Positions 54,059 through 61,448 of a stretch of 64,000 nucleotides of DNA are shown here, piece after piece (the stretch's first letter is position 1; each line of letters begins with the position of its first letter). A model generated the notes under the pieces. It was not told the origin of the DNA, did not search any database, and worked only from the letters and a program-made list of their open reading frames with translations. A program made the translations under genes and the position numbers. This DNA comes from Sporosarcina luteola (GTDB lineage: Bacteria; Bacillota; Bacilli; Bacillales_A; Planococcaceae). The stretch spans positions 310,001 through 374,000 of the forward strand of contig NZ_JAMBOI010000003.1 in assembly GCF_023715535.1 (NCBI RefSeq), in the 5' to 3' direction.

Positions 54059-55684
54059 TCACGCCTCTATGAGAGAAAACATGCTTTTAATGACCTTCCC
54101 TAACACGCGAGGGGTATAGTGGAAGGCACTCTTTTTGTGCAATCGCTCGGTAAGCTTATGCGCATCTTTGCCATACGGACCGATATTCAGAACTGGCGCC
54201 TGAAGTTGCTGCATTTCCTTGAAAGGAATGCTATAGGTCCGGCCCCATACGGGTGTGTTTTCTTTATAAGACTGCCAGCCCGAATCTGTTGCGTCATAGT
54301 TCACATAGCTGAGATCAGAAATTCCATTGAAATAATGCACTTGCTTCGCTTCCACATGAAACTCTTCAAGTAAGATCTTTTGGACAAGGGAAATCTTTTC
54401 TCGTACGAGCTCGTTATCAGATGAATTGACGGCTGGATAATACGGAGGGGCATAAAACAGGATGACAGCTGGAGCCAATTCCTGACAGTGCAACAGTAAT
54501 CGATCGCTGATGAGCATGGACATTCGCCGTTCATCCAACGACTCGTCCGACATGACATCTTCAAGAATCACTTGAACTTCCGCGTCGCCGATTTTCCCCT
54601 TAGCATACGTAAGCAATTCCTTGTACTCCAGTACGTTAATAGGACCGACTGGCTGGACGCCTTCACGTTTACAAACCGCTTTATAATCCTTTGAGCATTC
54701 CGCCATTGCCCGGTCAGCAGTATCTTTGAATATATTCATAATATCGTCAGCATTTTGACGCATCAAAAAGACATTGTACAAGGCCGCACTATGATGGGAA
54801 GTTTGGGTCGAATAATCTTCCTTCAAATCCACCTGCTGCAAACACACGGGCAACGGGGTCCTTTCTCCATACTGTTCTTCTACGAAATCCGAATTGAACT
54901 CCATCGCCCTCGTCAGATAAGACGCCATATAGTGGCTCGTCATGCCGCTCAAAGGTTCTCCGGCATGCGTCTCCCTTCCGTAAAACAGCGCTGAGGGCAT
55001 AATTTTGCCGATGGTTCCCGAGTAAATATAATAATTTGGATCCTGCGGCTTCTGTGAAAAGGACGGCTCACTGTTAAGGAACAGCTCGTATTCCAATTGA
55101 TACGCTTCCTTCAATTCCACGAGCCCCTTCACAGCAACCCTCATTCCGGAAGAATTCACCTCTTCATCAGGCACTGTCAGTAATAGAAGATTGATCGGCC
55201 ACTGTTCAGCACTTGCCCTTTCCAATAAATGCAGATGTAATACAAGCCCCATTTTCATGTCCATCGTTCCGCGGCCAAATAAGTATTCCTCCGAATCCAA
55301 ATCCTCTTGCGCATCCTCCGGCAAGTCGGCCATCCGGTTTTTCAATTCCTCCGTCAGTTGCCTAGGCAAGAAAGCTAACTCTTCTAATCCCGCGCCAAAC
55401 TCCTTTGTATGAACGGTGTCGAAATGGCTGATCAACACAATCGTTTTATTCGTCACCCGGCTGTCATAAAGGGCGGTCACCGCATTTCTCCCTTTACCTG
55501 CATCGTGGAAATGAATATGCGAGCTGTGTTCTTGAAAATACTTCAATTCCAATAGCTTTTTTAACAGTCTCGTCGAAAACTCGACTTCCCCCACAGTTCC
55601 CGTTCTGCTTTCCCAACTGACCATTTCACATAATAAGTCTTCCAGTTGATCAGGCCGATTCCATTTCAGATTCTCCATTCCCAT
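54059..55684 (-). CDS. RocB-like M20 family peptidase
   Basis: This M20/M28-type metallopeptidase has 541 residues from ATG 55684 (AAAGGGGG 7 bases upstream). It is close in plan to RocB, which in B. subtilis lies with arginine/ornithine use genes and whose reaction is not established. Metal and catalytic motifs are seen as SHFDTVH, GRGTMDMKMG, DEEVNS and LNSEP, with a late GPYGKDAHKLTER region. No rocA, rocC or rocF gene is near, so the arginine link is only by similarity. Confidence 0.82.
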   Translation of the reverse strand: MGMENLKWNRPDQLEDLLCEMVSWESRTGTVGEVEFSTRLLKKLLELKYFQEHSSHIHFHDAGKGRNAVTALYDSRVTNKTIVLISHFDTVHTKEFGAGLEELAFLPRQLTEELKNRMADLPEDAQEDLDSEEYLFGRGTMDMKMGLVLHLHLLERASAEQWPINLLLLTVPDEEVNSSGMRVAVKGLVELKEAYQLEYELFLNSEPSFSQKPQDPNYYIYSGTIGKIMPSALFYGRETHAGEPLSGMTSHYMASYLTRAMEFNSDFVEEQYGERTPLPVCLQQVDLKEDYSTQTSHHSAALYNVFLMRQNADDIMNIFKDTADRAMAECSKDYKAVCKREGVQPVGPINVLEYKELLTYAKGKIGDAEVQVILEDVMSDESLDERRMSMLISDRLLLHCQELAPAVILFYAPPYYPAVNSSDNELVREKISLVQKILLEEFHVEAKQVHYFNGISDLSYVNYDATDSGWQSYKENTPVWGRTYSIPFKEMQQLQAPVLNIGPYGKDAHKLTERLHKKSAFHYTPRVLGKVIKSMFSLIEA

Positions 55685-56014
55685 CTTGTGACCCCCTTTT
55701 TCTATGAATGTATAAAATAGTAACAGTTTCATCTATTGTTCTAAACGTACGACGGCAGGAATGGAAAGTCAATTAAACTTTATTGAATTGATTAAATAAA
55801 TAAATATCTAACTCTTCGAAAAAACTGACTAAAGAACTATATTATGTGGAATGCCGCTCTTTCGGATGGTATAATTAATAAAATTATCTTTACTAATTTA
55901 AATTGATGTTTTAACGTCCCTGGGCTACTTATACTCTCGTTCCCTCAACCGGTGGATTACACAGAATTATTTCTTCGCGATATAGCGTTGTTTTTGTATA
56001 GAAAGGAAATGGAA
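55685..56014. other. Intergenic region between the rocB-like and PAS-GGDEF-EAL genes
   Basis: No gene, repeat array or recognisable riboswitch is seen in these 330 AT-rich bases. A perfect TATAAT at 55870-55875 on the plus strand has only a weak -35 (TGGAAT, 17 bases upstream) and may drive the PAS-GGDEF-EAL gene. Confidence 0.4.
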
Positions 56015-58429
56015 ATGTTGTTTTCGGAATTAAGCTACAACTCTCTCGTATCTCTATTGGATAAGAAATTTTGTGTATCAGTTACTGACAGAAGAGGGCG
56101 GATAACACATGTCAATGACAACTTCTGCGAACTGTCCGGTTATTCCAAAGAGGAGTTGCTCGGGAAGAGTTACGGTATTGTAAACCCTGGGTATACAACG
56201 GAGCGTTTTGTGGAGGAAATGGAGCAGTACTTTTCACGTGACGAAGCTTGGCAGAAAAATGTCATGGCCATTGCAAAAGATGGTACTCCATATTGGGTAA
56301 ACGCCAATATTATTCCGGTATTGAATGCGGACGGGGAGATCATCCAGTTCCTTTCTATAGACAGTGACATTACAGCGCGGGAGCTTACGAAGGGAAAATA
56401 TAAAGAGACACTGCAAAATCTGCGTAATATCGAAAATGCGCTCGACCACTCATCGGTCGTCGCCATAACCGACGCGAAAGGCGTCATCACGTATGTCAAT
56501 GAAAAATTCTGTGCATTATCCCAATATACGAGTAATGAATTGATCGGAAAAACACACCGAGTCGTGAATTCGAAAGTTCATCCCAAAAGCTTCTTCAAGG
56601 AAATGTGGAACACGATCCAAAGCGGAGACATCTGGCAAGACGATATTTGCAACCGGGCGAAGGACGGCTCCCTCTATTGGGTAAGTACGACAATCGTCCC
56701 GTTTCTTGATGATGAAGGAAAACCGGAACAGTATATTGCAATCCGGCATGACATTACAGCTCGTAAGCAGGCGGAAGAATCATTGGAAATCGCTTTACAG
56801 AATGATTTCCGTACGACCGTGAAAAACTTGCAAAATGCGATTTTTAAATACACGACAAATGAAGACCGAGAAATTGAGTTCACCCTTTTCGAGGGACAAA
56901 TTAAAGAACGGATCGGTATATCGGTGGACATATTAAACACACGGGAAGTCTACCATTTATTCACCGAAGAGCAGCTCGTAACATTCAAGAATTATTTATT
57001 GGCAGGGATGGCTGGGGAGATTGTCCAATTCGAGTTGCACTACGATGGTCTTTACTTCCTCGTTTACCTCTCGCCGATCGCAAAAGATGGAGAAATCGTC
57101 GAAGTTGTCGGCACAGCTATTGACATTACAGAACGGATTGAAGCTGAAAAAGTCATTGAGCATATGGCCTATTTCGATTCCCTGACCAACCTGCCCAACC
57201 GGAGAAACCTTCAAGAGAGAGTGAAACAGAAAATCGCCGGAGCTAGTGAGGGCGAACAGTTTGCCGTCCTATTCCTCGACTTGGATCGTTTCAAAAATGT
57301 CAATGACACGTTAGGCCACCATGTCGGCGATCAATTGCTCATTGCTGTCGGGGAAAGGCTGCGCGATTGTGTTCATAGTGAAAATGCCGTGGCCAGACTG
57401 AGCGGGGATGAATTTGTCGTCCTCATTGACTCCGGCGATACGGATGAATTGACAGCCCTTGCTGCCCAAATCGTTGAAGACATTTCACAGCCCTACTATT
57501 TTGAGAAACAAGAGATTTTCGTTGCCCCAAGCATCGGAATCGCATTGTATCCACACGATGGAGAGGATTATAGTACATTGATACGCAATGCGGACACCGC
57601 CATGTACGTGGCAAAGGAGGCAGGCAGGAGGACATTCCGATTTTTCACGGAAGAGCTCCACGAAGAATTGATGGAGAAGACATTTTTCGAAATGGAGCTT
57701 CGGCAGGCATTGGAAAAGGGGCAATTCCTCCTTCATTATCAGCCCCAATTCGATTTGAAAACTGGACAGTTAATAGGGATGGAGGCGCTTGCCAGATGGA
57801 ATCATCCTGAACGGGGTTTTATCCCGCCGTTGAAATTCATTGAGATTGCCGAGGAGAACGGGTTCATCATCCCGCTCGGCGATTGGGTGTTGAAAACGGC
57901 ATGTGCGCAGGCGAAAGCTTGGCAGGAACAAGGGCTTCCTGCTTTGCGGATGAGCGTCAATGTATCGATGAGGCAATTCAATCAGCCTTCCTTCGTGGCA
58001 GATGCACTTAAAATTTTGGACGAAACGGGGCTCCATCCATCGTATTTGAATTTAGAAATTACAGAAAGCATGATGTCAGACGTGAAGCGCTGCGAAACTG
58101 TTTTACAACAGTTGAAAGACGCAGGAATCACTGTCAGCGTCGATGATTTCGGCACAGGATACTCATCCCTCCTCTATTTGAGCAAGTTCCCGCTCTCCCA
58201 TCTGAAAATCGACCAGGCGTTCATCCGGGAACTGAGCAACAACAACACCGCAATCGTCAAAGCGATTATCGACCTCGCGAAGAACTTGGGACTGAACGTC
58301 ATCGCGGTAGGCGTCGAAACAGAAGAACAGGAACAATTCCTGAAAGACCTCGGCTGCAATGAAGTGCAAGGCTATCTTTATTCCAAACCGCTTCCTCTGA
58401 AGGAAATCGAGCAACTGCTGTTCCATTAA
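56015..58429 (+). CDS. PAS-PAS-(PAS)-GGDEF-EAL cyclic di-GMP protein with SGDEF variant
   Basis: This sensor/signalling protein has 804 residues from ATG 56015 (AAAGG 7-8 bases upstream). In order it has two clear PAS/PAC units (about 15-125 and 140-255, with the PAS phrases HVNDNFCELSGYS and YVNEKFCALSQYT), a third PAS-like stretch, a GGDEF domain with LDLDRFKNVNDTLGH and the altered motif RLSGDEF, and an EAL domain with intact GMEALARW, NLEITES and DDFGTGYSSL. SGDEF may or may not make c-di-GMP; the EAL side looks active as a phosphodiesterase. No membrane helix: cytoplasmic. Confidence 0.88.
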   Translation: MLFSELSYNSLVSLLDKKFCVSVTDRRGRITHVNDNFCELSGYSKEELLGKSYGIVNPGYTTERFVEEMEQYFSRDEAWQKNVMAIAKDGTPYWVNANIIPVLNADGEIIQFLSIDSDITARELTKGKYKETLQNLRNIENALDHSSVVAITDAKGVITYVNEKFCALSQYTSNELIGKTHRVVNSKVHPKSFFKEMWNTIQSGDIWQDDICNRAKDGSLYWVSTTIVPFLDDEGKPEQYIAIRHDITARKQAEESLEIALQNDFRTTVKNLQNAIFKYTTNEDREIEFTLFEGQIKERIGISVDILNTREVYHLFTEEQLVTFKNYLLAGMAGEIVQFELHYDGLYFLVYLSPIAKDGEIVEVVGTAIDITERIEAEKVIEHMAYFDSLTNLPNRRNLQERVKQKIAGASEGEQFAVLFLDLDRFKNVNDTLGHHVGDQLLIAVGERLRDCVHSENAVARLSGDEFVVLIDSGDTDELTALAAQIVEDISQPYYFEKQEIFVAPSIGIALYPHDGEDYSTLIRNADTAMYVAKEAGRRTFRFFTEELHEELMEKTFFEMELRQALEKGQFLLHYQPQFDLKTGQLIGMEALARWNHPERGFIPPLKFIEIAEENGFIIPLGDWVLKTACAQAKAWQEQGLPALRMSVNVSMRQFNQPSFVADALKILDETGLHPSYLNLEITESMMSDVKRCETVLQQLKDAGITVSVDDFGTGYSSLLYLSKFPLSHLKIDQAFIRELSNNNTAIVKAIIDLAKNLGLNVIAVGVETEEQEQFLKDLGCNEVQGYLYSKPLPLKEIEQLLFH

Positions 58430-58439
58430 TCTTCACATT

Positions 58440-58468
58440 ACGCACTCCTATTCGGGGTGCGTTTATGT
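58440..58468 (+). terminator. Weak hairpin after the GGDEF-EAL gene
   Basis: ACGCAC pairs with GTGCGT around a 13-nt loop, followed by TTATGTCT. The U-run is poor, so read-through into the GTPase gene is possible. Confidence 0.4.
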
Positions 58469-58512
58469 CTAAAATAAGAGTTATAGAATCCAGTATGAAT
58501 TGAGGTGCGCCT

Positions 58513-60450
58513 ATGTATAAAACAATCGGAGTCGTCGCACATGTCGACGCGGGAAAGACGACATTTTCCGAACAGCTGCTATTTCATACGAACAGCATTC
58601 GCCAAAGAGGCCGTGTCGACCATCAAGACACGTTCCTCGACAGCCATGAAATCGAGAAGAACCGCGGCATCACCGTATTCGCAGACCAAGGCGCCTTCAC
58701 ATTCAACGGGTCGCACTACACACTCATCGATACGCCGGGACACGTAGACTTTTCGCCTGAAATGGAGAGAGCTATCCAGGTGATGGATGCCGCAATCGTC
58801 ATCATCAGCGCGGCGGACGGAGTGGAAGGGCATACCGAAACGGTTTGGCAATTGCTGAAAAAGCATCAAGTTCCAATCTTCTTCTTTTTGAATAAAACCG
58901 ATCGCGAAGGCGTGATTTTACCGGACGTCTTGGCTGAAATTCGCAGCAGCCTTTCAGAGGAGATCTTTGATTTATCGGAAATGGAAGAAGGCTGCATGAC
59001 CGAAAACCTCATTGAATTCGTTGCGGAACGCGACGAGGCATTGCTCGAGCGTTATATGGATGCCGGCTATGATGAAGCGCTATGGCTGGAGGCTCTAAAG
59101 CGGATGATTAAAAACCGCGATGTCTTTGCTTATGGGCATGGCTCTGCACTGAAGGATATCGGTGTACTTGATTTCTTGAAGAAGTTGGATTTGCTTACGG
59201 AAACGGATTATGTGGTTGAGGGAGATTTTGCAGCGCGCGTCTATAAAATCCGACATGATGAAAACGGCAACCGGGTGACGTTCCTGAAAGTGTTGCAAGG
59301 TGGCGTGCGCGTCAGGGATGAAGTGCAATATGCCGGCAAGCTTGAGAAAGTAACACAGATTAGAAGATATAACGGAAAGAAGTTTGAAGCGTTGGACGTT
59401 GCTCATGCGGGAGAAATCGTTGCTTTGACGGGGTTGACGGAAGCCGGCGCTGGTGATCCGATCGGTGCACTCACTGAGAAGGCAGTATTTGAGTTAATTC
59501 CTACGTTGAAATCAAAAGTCATTTTTGATCCTTCCGTCCATGTAAAGGAAGTGCTGCGCTGCTTCAAAATGCTGGACGCCGAAGACCCTTCGTTGCGCGT
59601 TGTCTGGGACGAGCATGTCCAGGAAGTACATGTCCATGTGATGGGCGTCATCCAGCTTGAAGTGTTGAGGCAAATTATGCGAGATCGTTTCCAATTCGAC
59701 GTGTCGTTTGGCGATCCGAGAATTTTGTATAAGGAAACGATTCGTTCCACAGTAAACGGCTACGGCCATTTCGAGCCGCTGAAGCATTATGCGGAAGTAC
59801 ACTTGAAGATTGGGCCGGCAGAGCGGAACAGCGGCATTTCGTTTTACAATGTATGCCATGCGAATGATTTATCCATTGGCAATCAAAACTTGGTGCGGAC
59901 CCATCTTTTCGAGCGTTCTCATCATGGTTTATTGACAGGATCGGCACTGACCGACGTAAAAATCACCTTGCTGACAGGCAGGGGGCATAACGAGCACACA
60001 TCCGGCGGCGATTTCAGGGAAGCGACATTCCGTGCATTGCGGCAAGGGTTGGAGAAAGCGGAAAATGTTCTTCTTGAACCTGTTTACGATTTCAAAATAA
60101 AAGTCGGGATGGAGCATATCGGCCGAGTCCTTTCCGACATTCAGCAAGCATCCGGAAGTTTCGCGCCACCTCAGACGATAGGGGAAAACACTGTCGTGAC
60201 GGGTCGAGTTCCGGTTGCCACGTTCATGAATTACAGCACAACATTCGCATCATTTACGAATGGGAAAGGTGCGCTTACCTTGCAGTTCGGCGGCTATGAC
60301 GAATGCCATAATCCGGAAGAAGTGATTGAGGCGATCGGCTACAACAAAGACGCCGACCCCGAATACACATCCACTTCGATTTTTTGCGCAAAAGGCAAAG
60401 GCTATCCGGTTCCGTGGTATGAAGCGGAGGCGGCGATGCATTTGTTGTGA
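58513..60450 (+). CDS. TetM-like (EF-G family) translational GTPase
   Basis: This 645-residue GTPase has the length and domain order of ribosomal protection proteins: G domain with AHVDAGKTT (about 9-17), RGITV switch I, DTPGHVDF and NKTD, then domains II-V. Its domain III/IV region (EDPSLRVVWDEHVQEVHVHVMGVIQLEVL) is close to EF-G/TetM. It diverges from classical TetM/TetO in the C-terminus. It may be a chromosomal housekeeping or stress translation factor rather than a tetracycline resistance protein. GAGGTG lies 7 bases upstream; no attenuator leader like that of tetM is present. Confidence 0.75.
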   Translation: MYKTIGVVAHVDAGKTTFSEQLLFHTNSIRQRGRVDHQDTFLDSHEIEKNRGITVFADQGAFTFNGSHYTLIDTPGHVDFSPEMERAIQVMDAAIVIISAADGVEGHTETVWQLLKKHQVPIFFFLNKTDREGVILPDVLAEIRSSLSEEIFDLSEMEEGCMTENLIEFVAERDEALLERYMDAGYDEALWLEALKRMIKNRDVFAYGHGSALKDIGVLDFLKKLDLLTETDYVVEGDFAARVYKIRHDENGNRVTFLKVLQGGVRVRDEVQYAGKLEKVTQIRRYNGKKFEALDVAHAGEIVALTGLTEAGAGDPIGALTEKAVFELIPTLKSKVIFDPSVHVKEVLRCFKMLDAEDPSLRVVWDEHVQEVHVHVMGVIQLEVLRQIMRDRFQFDVSFGDPRILYKETIRSTVNGYGHFEPLKHYAEVHLKIGPAERNSGISFYNVCHANDLSIGNQNLVRTHLFERSHHGLLTGSALTDVKITLLTGRGHNEHTSGGDFREATFRALRQGLEKAENVLLEPVYDFKIKVGMEHIGRVLSDIQQASGSFAPPQTIGENTVVTGRVPVATFMNYSTTFASFTNGKGALTLQFGGYDECHNPEEVIEAIGYNKDADPEYTSTSIFCAKGKGYPVPWYEAEAAMHLL

Positions 60451-60455
60451 TTGAT

Positions 60456-60562
60456 TTGTAGAGTGCATTTGGCGCGCTTGGCAAGGGCCACTACTTTTTC
60501 TCTTCCGCGGTTATTTTTATCGCACATGACCAGCCCATTCGCGCCGAATGCCTTTGACCAAT
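60456..60562. mobile_element. MITE-like inverted-repeat element, copy 2
   Basis: TTTGTAGAGTGCATTTGGCG at the left end is mirrored by CGCGCCGAATGCCTTTGACC at the right. It matches copy 1 at 28450-28560 in ends and size, but the core differs. It lies after the TetM-like gene stop and beside array R9. No open frame. Confidence 0.5.
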
Positions 60563-60593
60563 CAAAAATTTTCTTCGCCATTAGTATCTACTA

Positions 60594-60725
60594 GGTGAAA
60601 AGACACAAAATGACGATAACTTTGTGAATTTGACCGATAACTTTCGGAAAGTGACCGATAACTTCCTCGAACTGACCGATAAACTTGTAAATTTGACCGA
60701 TAACTCACCGGAAATGATCGATATC
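60594..60725 (-). repeat. Array R9: 5 x 21-bp units plus closing unit
   Basis: On the minus strand the first unit (GATATCGATCATTTCCGG, from 60725) matches the first units of R3 and R4. Four GTTATCGGTCA-type units follow at 21-bp steps, then the closing unit GTTATCGTCATTTTGTGTC and TTTTCACC. It begins four bases after the TAG stop of the methyltransferase gene. Confidence 0.9.
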
Positions 60726-60729
60726 TTCC

Positions 60730-61347
60730 CTACTCACCCAATCGATAAATTAAAAATCGCTCATTCTCATTTTTATCATATAGCCGGTCGACTTTTACTT
60801 CTTTCCACAGCTTAAACGGCGTCTGTTTGTCCATATATTGCACATATTCCGCGGTCGGGTAATAAAGAATGACGTCGACCGGACGTGCAGCCCGTTCCAC
60901 GGACATCAAAATGTTACTAATAGCCGTCATAAATATTTGAATGGAAAACGGGTTAAAGAAATAAAATTTATTCTCCGACGAATCAATTTCATACGTTTCC
61001 GCAAAGCACCGCTCAAAACGGATTGCCCCGCCGCGGAACTTCGCTTTACGGCGATATCTGACCAAGTTTTCAATTGCGTCCTCGTAGAGCTGGCCATTCA
61101 TCTCAATGCCCGTAACAGATGATCCGAAGTGATGATGAACGTAAAATGACACGCGCGCTTTGCCGCATCCAAAATCGACAAAACCGTCCGATCGTTTCAA
61201 CTCGTAAGATTTGAACAGCTCGTCCAACGCTTCGTAAGGCGTCGCCTCATAGCGATTATAATGAGCTGACTGACTCAGTAGTTCAAGCGTCCCACCCGTT
61301 TTTATCCGAAGAAGGTTATCGTACTCCTTTTCGTTCAACGAACTCAC
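60730..61347 (-). CDS. SAM-dependent methyltransferase (class I)
   Basis: This 205-residue protein has the Rossmann SAM-binding motif GFVDFGCGKARVSFYV (about 55-70), an acidic end of strand two (VTGIEMNGQLYEDA) and a motif IV-like FYFFNPFS, which resembles NPPF-type amino-group methylation sites but with FNPF. Substrate unknown. The N-terminus (LLRIKTGGTLELLSQSAHYNRYEATPYEALDELF) is conserved in small Bacillales methyltransferases. Array R9 abuts its stop codon. Confidence 0.78.
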   Translation of the reverse strand: MSSLNEKEYDNLLRIKTGGTLELLSQSAHYNRYEATPYEALDELFKSYELKRSDGFVDFGCGKARVSFYVHHHFGSSVTGIEMNGQLYEDAIENLVRYRRKAKFRGGAIRFERCFAETYEIDSSENKFYFFNPFSIQIFMTAISNILMSVERAARPVDVILYYPTAEYVQYMDKQTPFKLWKEVKVDRLYDKNENERFLIYRLGE

Positions 61348-61400
61348 TCCCTTTCTTCATCGCCTCATTGTAGCCGTCTAACTTGTCTTATGACAAGCGG

Positions 61401-61433
61401 AAAACACGATCTTCATTATTCATGAAGATCGTG
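61401..61433 (-). terminator. Terminator of the RND efflux gene
   Basis: CACGATCTTCAT and ATGAAGATCGTG form a perfect 12-bp stem with a 5-nt loop, followed by TTTT on the minus strand. Confidence 0.85.
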
Positions 61434-61448
61434 CTCGCACTACATTAG

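Noticed and set aside
58513..60450. Calling the GTPase a tetracycline resistance gene
   Set aside because: Length and layout fit ribosomal protection proteins, but the C-terminal divergence and the lack of mobile or attenuator context do not justify a resistance claim.
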